Source: Actinomycetales bacterium
GTDB taxonomy: Bacteria > Actinomycetota > Actinomycetes > Actinomycetales > BWSM-131
Direction: 5' to 3'
Assembly (NCBI GenBank): GCA_030149025.1
Contig: JASBSH010000091.1
Span: 1-8,343 of the forward strand
Length of the DNA stretch: 8,343 bases
The translations under genes were made by a program, and so were the position numbers. Numbering within the stretch: the stretch's first letter is position 1; each line of letters starts with the position of its first letter. Shown here piece after piece: positions 1 to 6,878 of this stretch. The notes under the pieces are model-generated. The model did not search any database and was not told where the DNA came from. It saw only the letters and a program-made list of their open reading frames with translations.

Positions 1-312
1 GACTACGCCGAGCACGGCAAGCCGCTCGGACCGCTGCCCTCCCCGGGGGTCTACGCGCGGCACAACGCCGTGGACACGCCGGCTCTGCTGCCCGACGGCA
101 CGCCCGCCGAGGCCTCGGTGTCCCGGGTGCTGGCCGCGCGCGGTACCGTCCGCCCCGCCCCCCGGTTGGCCGACGACATCGACACGGTCACCGGGGTCGT
201 GGGCGACGGCACCTCGATGGATCCGGCCGAGACCGGTGCCGGGCCGCGAGGACCGATCGACGGTGACCCGAGCGAGCAGCACGCACCCGACGAGGGAGAG
301 GAGCAGCAGTGA
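1..312 (+). CDS. nuoJ: NADH-quinone oxidoreductase subunit J, C-terminal part (5' end outside window)
   Basis: The window opens in frame inside this gene; 103 residues precede the TGA at 310-312. NuoJ is a membrane-arm subunit of respiratory complex I, close to the quinone chamber, and its helices take part in linking quinone reduction to proton pumping. The visible part lies after the membrane helices. It carries PGVYARHNAVDTPALLPDG (residues 15-33 of the fragment), a stretch I recognise from actinobacterial NuoJ tails, then about 70 hydrophilic residues rich in Asp, Glu, Gly and Pro with no membrane segment. Identity rests on that motif and on the position directly before nuoK. The stop overlaps the nuoK start (GTGA, 309-312), so the two are probably translationally coupled. 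The long acidic tail is poorly conserved in the family as far as I know, and its role is unknown. Catalytic or membrane features cannot be judged because the 5' part is missing. Confidence 0.9.
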   Translation, partial: DYAEHGKPLGPLPSPGVYARHNAVDTPALLPDGTPAEASVSRVLAARGTVRPAPRLADDIDTVTGVVGDGTSMDPAETGAGPRGPIDGDPSEQHAPDEGEEQQ

Positions 313-608
313 GCGCGACGCCGTTCCTCATGCTCTCCGCGATCCTGTTCACCATCGGCGCGGTCGGCGTGCTCACCCGCCGCAACGCGATCGTGGTGTT
401 CATGTGCGTCGAGCTGATGCTGAACGCCTCGAACCTGGCGCTGATCACGTTCGCGCGGGTGCACGGGAACCTGGACGGGCAGGTCGCCGCCTTCTTCGTG
501 ATGGTGGTGGCCGCGGCCGAGGTCGTCGTCGGACTGGCGATCATCGTCTCGATCTTCCGCACCCGCAGGTCGGCATCCGTCGACGAAGCCAACCTGCTGA
601 AGTACTGA
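309..608 (+). CDS. nuoK: NADH-quinone oxidoreductase subunit K
   Basis: This 99-residue protein matches the usual NuoK length (about 100). NuoK is a three-helix, MrpC-like subunit of the complex I membrane arm and forms part of the proton path next to NuoJ and NuoN. Three hydrophobic helices are visible, roughly residues 4-22, 27-49 and 58-83. The family's two membrane glutamates are present: E35 in FMCVELMLNA and E71 in AAAEVVVGLA. The RRNAIVV loop (R24-R25) is also typical. The start is GTG at 309, chosen because it overlaps the nuoJ stop as GTGA and because a strong purine-rich ribosome binding site, GAGGGAGAGGAG, lies at 292-303. It is co-transcribed with the nuo genes on either side, and nothing about it is atypical. 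Confidence 0.97.
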   Translation: MSATPFLMLSAILFTIGAVGVLTRRNAIVVFMCVELMLNASNLALITFARVHGNLDGQVAAFFVMVVAAAEVVVGLAIIVSIFRTRRSASVDEANLLKY

Positions 609-613
609 AGGGG
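607..613 (+). promoter_or_regulatory. Ribosome binding site of nuoL
   Basis: GAAGGGG begins within the nuoK stop codon and lies 8 bases before the GTG at 622. It supports that start for nuoL, which unlike the other nuo genes here does not overlap its upstream neighbour. Confidence 0.7.
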
Positions 614-621
614 CCCGATCG

Positions 622-2568
622 GTGAACCTCATCCTCTCCGGCACCGCCGGCGCCGCGGCGCAAGCAGGGGCCGCCAGTGGCGTGCAGTCCCTGACCTGGC
701 TGCTCGTCGGCCTGCCGCTGCTCGGTGCCTTCGTCCTCATGGTCGGCGGCCGGCGCACCGACCGCTGGGGCCACTGGCTGGCCGTCCTGCTGAGCTGGGC
801 AGCCTTCGTCATCGGTGCCGCGGTCTTCCTGTCCGTGCTCGGCGAGCCCGCGTCCGAGCGGGTGAGCGTCCAGCACCTCTTCTCGTGGGTGCCGGCCGGT
901 GCATTCAGCGCCGAGGCGGCGCTGCGGGTCGACACGCTGTCGCTGACCTTCGTGCTGCTCGTGACGTTCGTCGGCTCGCTCATCCACGTCTACTCCGTCG
1001 CCTACATGGCCGCCGACCCCGACCGGCGTCGGTTCTTCGCCTACCTGAACCTGTTCGTCGCGGCGATGCTCCTGCTGGTGCTGGCCGACAACTACCTGCT
1101 GCTGTACGTGGGCTGGGAGGGGGTGGGACTCGCCTCCTACCTGCTGATCGGGTTCTGGAACCACAACCCGTCCTACGCCGCGGCCGCGAAGAAGGCGTTC
1201 GTGGCCAACCGGGTCGGTGACATCGGCCTGGCCCTCGCGATCGCCTCGATGTTCCTGGTCTTCGGCGGGGTCGACTTCGACACCGTGCTGGGCGGAGCCC
1301 AGCAGGACGGGTTGCAGTACCAGGGGTGGATGACGTTCATCGGCCTGATGCTGCTGCTCGGCGCCTGCGGCAAGTCCGCCCAGGTCCCGCTGCAGTCCTG
1401 GCTCGGCGACGCGATGGCGGGCCCCACCCCGGTGTCGGCACTGATCCACGCCGCGACGATGGTGACCGCCGGCGTGTACCTGGTCGTCCGCTCCGGTGCC
1501 GTGTACCAGGCCGCGCCCACCGCGGCGCTGATCGTCGTGATCGTGGGTGCGCTGAGCCTGCTGTTCGGCGCGATCGTCGCTTCCGCGAAGGACGACATGA
1601 AGAAGGTCCTCGCGGGCTCGACCATGTCCCAGGTGGGCTACATGATGCTCGCCGCCGGTCTGGGCCCGGTGGGTTACGCGTTCGCGATCTTCCACCTGGT
1701 CACCCACGGGTTCTTCAAGGCCGGCATGTTCCTGGGTGCCGGCTCGGTGATGCACGGCATGGACGACGTGGTGGACCTGCGCCGGTTCGGTGACCTGGCC
1801 CGCACCATGAGGATCACCTGGCTGACCTTCGGGGCCGGCTGGCTGTCCATCATCGGCTTCCCGTTCCTGTCCGGCTTCTGGAGCAAGGACGCGATCATCG
1901 AGGCCGCGTTCGTCGGGGAGGGCTGGCGCCCGTGGGTGTTCGGAAGCGTGGCCATGCTGGCGGCGGGGCTGACCGCCTTCTACGCGTCCCGCATGTTCTT
2001 CATGATGTTCCACGGCCGCAAGCGCTGGGACACCGGCGCCCACCCGCACGAGGCGCCACCGCTCATGACCGTGCCGATGATCGTGCTGGCCCTGGGCTCG
2101 GTGTTCCTCGGCGGCGTGCTCACCATCGGCGGCGCCTTCGTCAACTGGCTGACCCCGGTGGTCGGGGAGGCCGCGGAGGAGGAACCGGTGCTCAGCGTCC
2201 CGGTGATCACCGCCATCACGCTCGCGCTCGTTGCCATCGGCGCGCTCTGGGCCTGGCGCCAGTACGCCGCCTCCGACGTCCCGGTGGTGCAGCCCCGCGG
2301 CTCGCTCGCAACGGTCGCGGCCCGTCGTGACCTGTTCCAGGACGACGTGAACGAGGCGGTGTTCATGCGGCCAGGGCAGTACCTGACCCGCTCGCTCGTC
2401 TTCGCCGACACCAAGGGCGTGGACGGCGCGGTGGGCGGCATCGCCGGCATGGTCGCCGGCACTGCCGGCTGGCTGCGCAAGTTCCAGACCGGGTTCGTCC
2501 GTTCGTACGCAGCGTCCATGCTGGTCGGCGTCGTCGTCCTGCTCGGCGCTCTCGTGGTGGTGAGGTGA
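622..2568 (+). CDS. nuoL: NADH-quinone oxidoreductase subunit L, antiporter-like proton-pumping subunit
   Basis: NuoL is the most distal antiporter-like subunit of complex I and drives one proton-translocating module. At 648 residues it is of normal family length, with many hydrophobic helices (about 16 expected). The N-terminal part holds IHVYSVAYMA (121-130). The pump core includes the TM5 glutamate E166 in WEGVGLASYLLIGFW, D200 in NRVGD, and K251 in GKSAQVPLQSWLGDAMAGPT. It continues with H276 in LIHAATM, the DDMKKVLAGSTMSQVGYM block (324-341), H358 and H362 in HLVTHGFFKAGMF, and K422-D423 in FLSGFWSKDAI. After about residue 560 comes a charged stretch and then a final hydrophobic segment (631-647). 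This fits the lateral amphipathic helix HL and last TM helix of NuoL, and separates it from NuoM and NuoN. The GTG start follows a GAAGGGG site by 8 bases. The stop overlaps the nuoM start. All charged residues I checked are intact. Confidence 0.97.
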   Translation: MNLILSGTAGAAAQAGAASGVQSLTWLLVGLPLLGAFVLMVGGRRTDRWGHWLAVLLSWAAFVIGAAVFLSVLGEPASERVSVQHLFSWVPAGAFSAEAALRVDTLSLTFVLLVTFVGSLIHVYSVAYMAADPDRRRFFAYLNLFVAAMLLLVLADNYLLLYVGWEGVGLASYLLIGFWNHNPSYAAAAKKAFVANRVGDIGLALAIASMFLVFGGVDFDTVLGGAQQDGLQYQGWMTFIGLMLLLGACGKSAQVPLQSWLGDAMAGPTPVSALIHAATMVTAGVYLVVRSGAVYQAAPTAALIVVIVGALSLLFGAIVASAKDDMKKVLAGSTMSQVGYMMLAAGLGPVGYAFAIFHLVTHGFFKAGMFLGAGSVMHGMDDVVDLRRFGDLARTMRITWLTFGAGWLSIIGFPFLSGFWSKDAIIEAAFVGEGWRPWVFGSVAMLAAGLTAFYASRMFFMMFHGRKRWDTGAHPHEAPPLMTVPMIVLALGSVFLGGVLTIGGAFVNWLTPVVGEAAEEEPVLSVPVITAITLALVAIGALWAWRQYAASDVPVVQPRGSLATVAARRDLFQDDVNEAVFMRPGQYLTRSLVFADTKGVDGAVGGIAGMVAGTAGWLRKFQTGFVRSYAASMLVGVVVLLGALVVVR

Positions 2569-4127
2569 GCGTGCAGAGCTTTCCCTGGCTGACGACGATC
2601 GGGCTGGTGCCCCTCGTCGGCTCGGCGATCGTGTTCGCCCTGCCCGGTGGGCTGCGGCACCTGGCCCGGCAGATCGCGCTGGTGTTCTCTCTCGTCACGC
2701 TCGGGCTGGTCATCGCGATGGCGACGCAGTTCGACGTCTCCGCCGCCGGCACGCAGCAGTTCACCGAGCTGTACCGGTGGATCCCGCAGTTCGGCGTCTC
2801 CTACGCCCTGGGAATCAACGGGATCGGGCTGACGATGGTGGCCCTGTCCGCCGTCCTGGTGCCGATCTGCGTGCTGGCCAGCTGGAACATCGTCGAGACC
2901 GGTGACCCGGCCGCCGACGACAGGCGCCGGGTCTCGTTCTTCGCCCTCGTGCTCGTGCTCGAGACGATGATGGTCGGGGTCTTCGCCGCCCGGGACGTCT
3001 TCCTCTTCTACGTCTTCTTCGAGGCGATGCTGATCCCGGTGTACTTCCTCATCGGGAGCTTCAGCGGGCCGAACGCCCGTTACGCCGCGGTGAAGTTCAT
3101 GCTGTACAGCCTCGCCGGCGGGCTGCTCATGCTCGTCGCCGTGATCGGCGTCTACCTCCAGGGTCCCGGCGGGGCGGACGGCTTCCTGGTCGACAAGCTG
3201 ACCGGTCTGGACTACTCGAGCGCCGGGATCGAGCGGTGGCTGTTCGCCGGGTTCTTCATCGCCTTCGCCGTGAAGGCACCGATGTGGCCGGTGCACACCT
3301 GGCTGCCCGACGCGGCCGCCCAGGCGCCCGCGGGTGTGTCGGTGCTGCTGGTCGGCGTCCTCGACAAGGTCGGCACCTTCGGGATGATCACGCTCGTGCT
3401 CCCGCTGTTCCCGCAGGCGAGCCGGTGGGCCGTGCCGCTCGTCATCGTGCTGTCGGTGATCTCGATCGTCTACGGTGCCCTGCTGGCGATCGGGCAGAGC
3501 GACATGATGCGGCTGATCGCGTTCACCTCGGTGTCGCACTTCGGGTTCATCACGCTCGGCATCTTCGCCATGACCAGCTCCGCGCAGGCCGGCGCGACCC
3601 TGTACATGGTCAACCACGGGTTCTCGACGGCCGCGATGTTCCTGATCGCCGGGATGATGGTCCTGCGCCGGGGCTCCCAGCGCATCGGTGACTTCGGAGG
3701 CATGCAACGCGCGACGCCCCTGCTCGCCGGCACCTTCCTCGTGGCCGGCATGGCGGGCCTCGCGCTGCCCGGGTTGTCCACCTTCATCAGCGAGATCCTC
3801 GTGATCGTCGGCACCTTCTCCCGGTACCAGGCGGCGGCGATCATCGCCTCGGTAGCACTCGTTCTGTCCGCCCTGTACATCCTGCTGATGTACCAGCGGA
3901 TGATGACCGGGCCGGTCCGCGAACCGACGCGCGTCCTGCCGGACATGAACCTCCGCGAGGCCTGGGTCGTCGCGCCGCTGATCGCCGTGATCGTGTTCCT
4001 CGGCTTCTACCCGAAGCCGGTGCTCGACGTCCTCAACCCTGCCGTCGCGACCACCATGACGCAGGTCGGCGTCGAGGACCCCGCGCCCCTTACACCCCTG
4101 GCAGCTGACGAAGGGACCAACCAGTGA
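2565..4127 (+). CDS. nuoM: NADH-quinone oxidoreductase subunit M, antiporter-like proton-pumping subunit
   Basis: NuoM is the second antiporter-like subunit of the complex I membrane arm, lying between NuoL and NuoN, and its 520 residues fit the family. Diagnostic features are the TM5 glutamate E153 in FYVFFEAMLIPVYFLIG, K237 in AVKAPMWPVHTWLPDA, and K268 in LLVGVLDKVGTFGM. They continue with the SDMMRLIAFTSVSHFGFI block (312-329, H325), H351 in VNHGFSTAAMF, and E410 in LSTFISEILV. NuoM carries glutamate at that TM12 site where NuoL and NuoN carry lysine, so E410 confirms the assignment. The loop after WLPDA reads AAQAPAG; many NuoM proteins have histidine directly after WLPDA, but actinobacterial versions vary there. 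The GTG start at 2565 overlaps the nuoL stop (GTGA). The upstream Shine-Dalgarno match is weak (GGTGGTGAGG, 2556-2565), so translation probably depends on coupling with nuoL. An in-frame GTG at 2571 is a less likely alternative start. Confidence 0.97.
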   Translation: MSVQSFPWLTTIGLVPLVGSAIVFALPGGLRHLARQIALVFSLVTLGLVIAMATQFDVSAAGTQQFTELYRWIPQFGVSYALGINGIGLTMVALSAVLVPICVLASWNIVETGDPAADDRRRVSFFALVLVLETMMVGVFAARDVFLFYVFFEAMLIPVYFLIGSFSGPNARYAAVKFMLYSLAGGLLMLVAVIGVYLQGPGGADGFLVDKLTGLDYSSAGIERWLFAGFFIAFAVKAPMWPVHTWLPDAAAQAPAGVSVLLVGVLDKVGTFGMITLVLPLFPQASRWAVPLVIVLSVISIVYGALLAIGQSDMMRLIAFTSVSHFGFITLGIFAMTSSAQAGATLYMVNHGFSTAAMFLIAGMMVLRRGSQRIGDFGGMQRATPLLAGTFLVAGMAGLALPGLSTFISEILVIVGTFSRYQAAAIIASVALVLSALYILLMYQRMMTGPVREPTRVLPDMNLREAWVVAPLIAVIVFLGFYPKPVLDVLNPAVATTMTQVGVEDPAPLTPLAADEGTNQ

Positions 4128-5740
4128 GCGTGATCGCTGCTGCCGCTGCCGACTTCCAGGCCCCGGACATCGACTGGGGCGCCCTGGCCCCGGTGATCGC
4201 TGTCCTCGGTGCCGCGGTCCTCGGTGTCATCCTCGAGGCGCTGCTGCCGCGCCGGCTGCGCAACGTCGCCCAGATCGGGCTGGCGCTGGCGGCGCTCGTC
4301 GTGTCCCTCGTGCTGCTGTCGGTGCTGTGGGCGAAGCCACCCGTCTCCGTGGGCACGGTCGGCCCGGCCGGAGCCGTCGGCCGCCTGACTCAGGGCATGA
4401 ACCTGTCGATCATGGTGGACCGGCCGGCCCTCTTCCTGCAGGCCAGCATCGTGGTGGTGTCGCTGCTGGCCGTGCTCACCATGGTGGAGCGCAGCCGGGA
4501 CGCCGACCCCTTCACCCCGCAGGGCTCTGCCGTACCGGGGTCTGACTTCGAGAACGCCTCCCGGCAGGCGGGTCTCGTGCAGACCGAGGTGCTGCCGCTG
4601 CTGCTGTTGGCCGTTAGCGGGATGATGGTCTTCACCGCGGCCGGTGACCTGCTCACGCTGTTCGTCGCCCTCGAGCTGCTGTCCCTGCCGCTGTACATCC
4701 TGTGCGGGCTGGCGCGCCGGCGCCGGCTGCTGTCGCAGGAGGCGTCGCTCAAGTACTTCCTGCTCGGCTCCTTCGGCTCGGCCCTGTTCCTGTTCGGCGC
4801 CGCGCTGCTGTACGGGGCCACCGCGACGGTCAACCTCGCCGCGATGTCCCAGGTCCTCCAGTCGGGGGCCCCGCTCCTGGTCGTCACGGGTGTGGTCCTG
4901 GTGCTCGCCGGGCTGCTGTTCAAGGTCGGTGCCGTGCCGTTCCACGCCTGGACGCCGGACGTCTACACCGGTGCCCCCACCCCGATAACGGGGTTCATGG
5001 CGGCCGCCACGAAGATCGCCGCCTTCGGCGCCCTGTTGCGGGTGCTCTTCTACGGCCTCGCCCCGCTGCAGGACACGTGGCAGCCCGTGCTCGTGATCGT
5101 CGCTGTGGCCACGATGGTCGTCGGGTCGGTAGTCGCGATCGTGCAGGCGGACATCAAGCGGATGCTGGCCTACTCCTCGATCGCCCACGCCGGCTTCATC
5201 CTCACCGCGCTGGTCGCCGTCCAGGAGGCCGGCATCTCCAGCACCCTCTTCTACGTGCTGGCCTACGGCTTCACGACGCTCGGGGCGTTCGCCGTGGTGG
5301 CACTGGTGCGCGAGCGGGACGCCCGGAACAACATCACCGGTGAGGCGACCCACCTGTCCCAGTGGGCCGGCCTCGGGCGCCGGTCGCCGGTGCTCGCCGG
5401 TGTGTTCACGCTGTTCATGCTCGCCATGGCCGGGATCCCGCTGACCAGCGGCTTCACCGCCAAGTTCGCGGTGTTCTCCGCCGCGGTGTCGGCCGGGTAC
5501 GCGTGGCTCGCGGTTGTGGGTGTGGTCGCCAGCGCGGCGGCGGTGTTCTTCTACATCCGGGTGATCGTGCTGATGTACTTCAGCGAACCAGCGGCCGACG
5601 CGACGACCGTCGTGGCCGGCCGGCCCTTCACCGCCGCGGCCGTCGCCCTGGGCGCGGTCGCCACGATCCTGCTGGGCGTCGTCCCGGCGCCGGTGCTCGA
5701 GCTCGCCCGCACCGCCGCCACCGCGCCGTTCGGGGGCTGA
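4124..5740 (+). CDS. nuoN: NADH-quinone oxidoreductase subunit N, antiporter-like proton-pumping subunit
   Basis: NuoN is the antiporter-like subunit nearest NuoK and NuoJ, and the nuo operon normally ends with it. The protein has 538 residues; E. coli NuoN is about 485. The difference lies mostly in a longer N-terminal region, including a hydrophilic loop at about 121-153 between two helices. Pump residues are present: E184 in VALELLSLPLYIL, K267 in GLLFKVGAVPFHAWTPDVY, K297 in AATKIAAFG, H355 in AYSSIAHAGF, and K447 in SGFTAKFAVF. PFHAWTPDVYTGAPTPITGF (272-291) is a strong NuoN signature. The start is GTG at 4124, overlapping the nuoM stop as GTGA, with GAAGGGA at 4110-4116 as ribosome binding site. 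The stop at 5738-5740 is nine bases before the next gene. Confidence 0.97.
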   Translation: MSVIAAAAADFQAPDIDWGALAPVIAVLGAAVLGVILEALLPRRLRNVAQIGLALAALVVSLVLLSVLWAKPPVSVGTVGPAGAVGRLTQGMNLSIMVDRPALFLQASIVVVSLLAVLTMVERSRDADPFTPQGSAVPGSDFENASRQAGLVQTEVLPLLLLAVSGMMVFTAAGDLLTLFVALELLSLPLYILCGLARRRRLLSQEASLKYFLLGSFGSALFLFGAALLYGATATVNLAAMSQVLQSGAPLLVVTGVVLVLAGLLFKVGAVPFHAWTPDVYTGAPTPITGFMAAATKIAAFGALLRVLFYGLAPLQDTWQPVLVIVAVATMVVGSVVAIVQADIKRMLAYSSIAHAGFILTALVAVQEAGISSTLFYVLAYGFTTLGAFAVVALVRERDARNNITGEATHLSQWAGLGRRSPVLAGVFTLFMLAMAGIPLTSGFTAKFAVFSAAVSAGYAWLAVVGVVASAAAVFFYIRVIVLMYFSEPAADATTVVAGRPFTAAAVALGAVATILLGVVPAPVLELARTAATAPFGG

Positions 5741-5744
5741 GAGG
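5739..5744 (+). promoter_or_regulatory. Ribosome binding site of the polyprenyl synthase gene
   Basis: GAGAGG overlaps the last two bases of nuoN and lies 5 bases before the GTG at 5750. It favours that start over the in-frame GTG at 5783, which has no clear Shine-Dalgarno sequence. Homologous proteins often begin only shortly before the IDIE-like segment, so the first 12-17 residues remain uncertain. Confidence 0.55.
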
Positions 5745-5749
5745 CAGTC

Positions 5750-6787
5750 GTGTCGTTCGTCCGAACCAGCAGTCGTGCCACCGTGTGGGAGGTCCCCACC
5801 ATTGACATCGAGGCGTCGCAGCAGCTCTCCACGAGCATCGCCGCGCGCCTGGAGGTCGTGGAGGAACGGCTCCGGGAGGCGGTGTCCCACGCCGACGAGC
5901 TGGCCGACTCGGTGTCGCGGCACCTCGTCGAGGCGGGCGGCAAACGAGTACGCCCCATGCTCACCGTCCTTGCGGCCGAGCTGGGGGACGCCGACCGGCC
6001 GGAGGTGCTGGACGCGGCTGTCGTGGTGGAGCTCACCCACCTGGCCACGCTGTACCACGACGACGTGATGGACTCCGCGCCCACCAGGCGGGGTGCGCCG
6101 GCCGCGCACGCGGTGTGGGGCAACAACGTGGCGATCCTCACCGGCGATCTGCTGTTCGCCCGCGCCTCCCGGATCGTGGCAGGCCTGGGACCGCAGGCCG
6201 TGCGGATCCAGGCGGCGACGTTCGAGCGGCTGTGCCTCGGGCAGCTGCACGAGACTGTCGGCCCGGGCGGGGACGAGGACGCGGTGCGGCACTACCTGCA
6301 GGTGCTGGCCGACAAGACCGGGTCCCTGATCGCCACCTCCGCCCGGTTCGGCGCCATGTTCGCCGGATGCGGCCAGGAGGTCATCGACATCATGCTCCGC
6401 TACGGGGAGAAGGTCGGGGTCGCGTTCCAGCTCGCCGACGACGTCCTCGACCTGATGAGCGACGCGGAGGAGTCCGGCAAGACCCCTGGCACCGACCTGC
6501 GGGAGAGGGTCCCGACCCTCCCGGCGCTGCTCGTGCGCCAGGCAGCCGCACGCTCCGACGCCAGGGCCGCGGAGCTGGTGAAGCTGCTGGACGCGGACCT
6601 GAGCTCCGACGGTGCGCTGGCCGAGGCCGTCGCCGGGCTCCGGGAGCACCAGGCGGTGACCGACGCCCGGCTGGAGGCCCAGCGGTGGTCCGCCGAGGCG
6701 GTCGCGTCCCTGGGTCCCCTGCCCCACAGCCCGGTCAAGGACGCCCTGATCCGTTTCGCGGAGACCGTCGCCGACCGCACCCGCTGA
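5750..6787 (+). CDS. trans-Polyprenyl diphosphate synthase, probably for the menaquinone side chain
   Basis: This 345-residue protein belongs to the all-alpha trans-isoprenyl diphosphate synthases, soluble enzymes that extend an allylic diphosphate with isopentenyl diphosphate. Family motifs run in order: GGKRVRP (63-69, substrate binding), the first Asp-rich motif DDVMD (104-108) followed by RRG (113-115), DKTGSLI (188-194), and FQLADDVLD (226-234) with the second Asp-rich motif at 230-234. Then comes GKTPGTDL (243-250). Residue -5 before the first DDxxD is alanine (A99), not an aromatic that would block the pocket. By the chain-length rules for this family, that points to a medium or long product. 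The gene lies nine bases after nuoN on the same strand, so it is probably co-transcribed with nuo; in actinobacteria such genes (grcC/hepT-like) are linked to menaquinone synthesis. Product length cannot be read from sequence; a geranylgeranyl synthase is possible but less likely. R253 occupies a position that is usually glycine. Confidence 0.9.
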   Translation: MSFVRTSSRATVWEVPTIDIEASQQLSTSIAARLEVVEERLREAVSHADELADSVSRHLVEAGGKRVRPMLTVLAAELGDADRPEVLDAAVVVELTHLATLYHDDVMDSAPTRRGAPAAHAVWGNNVAILTGDLLFARASRIVAGLGPQAVRIQAATFERLCLGQLHETVGPGGDEDAVRHYLQVLADKTGSLIATSARFGAMFAGCGQEVIDIMLRYGEKVGVAFQLADDVLDLMSDAEESGKTPGTDLRERVPTLPALLVRQAAARSDARAAELVKLLDADLSSDGALAEAVAGLREHQAVTDARLEAQRWSAEAVASLGPLPHSPVKDALIRFAETVADRTR

Positions 6788-6814
6788 CCGCCCATCTCCG
6801 GGCCCCCCATCCCG

Positions 6815-6878
6815 CGGTGATCATGAAATCCCCGTTCACAGACCAGGTGTCACCCGAACCGGGATTTCTTGATCACCG
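6815..6878. repeat. Long imperfect palindrome between convergent operons, possible bidirectional terminator
   Basis: The arms at 6815-6837 and 6856-6878 are inverted complements over 23 bases with two mismatches (6824 against 6869, 6833 against 6860), separated by an 18-base loop. Each arm outer end reads GGTGATCA on its own strand. The hairpin begins 27 bases after the stop of the plus-strand synthase gene and overlaps the 3' end of the minus-strand rarD gene. It is therefore placed to stop transcripts from both directions. There is no clear run of T after either arm, so it is not a classical intrinsic terminator, although actinobacterial terminators often lack the T run. The AT-rich core (GAAAT) stands out against the GC-rich surroundings. 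It could instead be a dispersed palindromic repeat of the REP type; that would need other copies in the genome. Confidence 0.75.

Noticed and set aside
1..312. The short plus-strand frame starting at GTG 70 as a separate 80-residue gene
   Set aside because: The same frame is open back to base 1 and carries the NuoJ tail motif upstream of that GTG, so it is the end of nuoJ.
541..3707. Two further long minus-strand open frames (541-2049 and 1980-3707) opposite nuoL and nuoM
   Set aside because: They have the same biased composition and lie fully opposite well-supported nuo genes, so they are shadows of those genes.
5744..5777. Direct repeat GCAGTCGTG at 5744-5752 and 5769-5777 around the synthase start
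   Set aside because: It is only nine bases long and shows no further structure. The second copy's GTG is out of frame with the gene.
4007..6727. A 906-codon open frame on the minus strand, antisense to nuoM, nuoN and the synthase gene
   Set aside because: Its translation is low-complexity, rich in His, Arg, Gly, Asp and Gln, with no domain. It arises because the high GC at third codon positions of the sense genes removes stop codons in the opposite frame.
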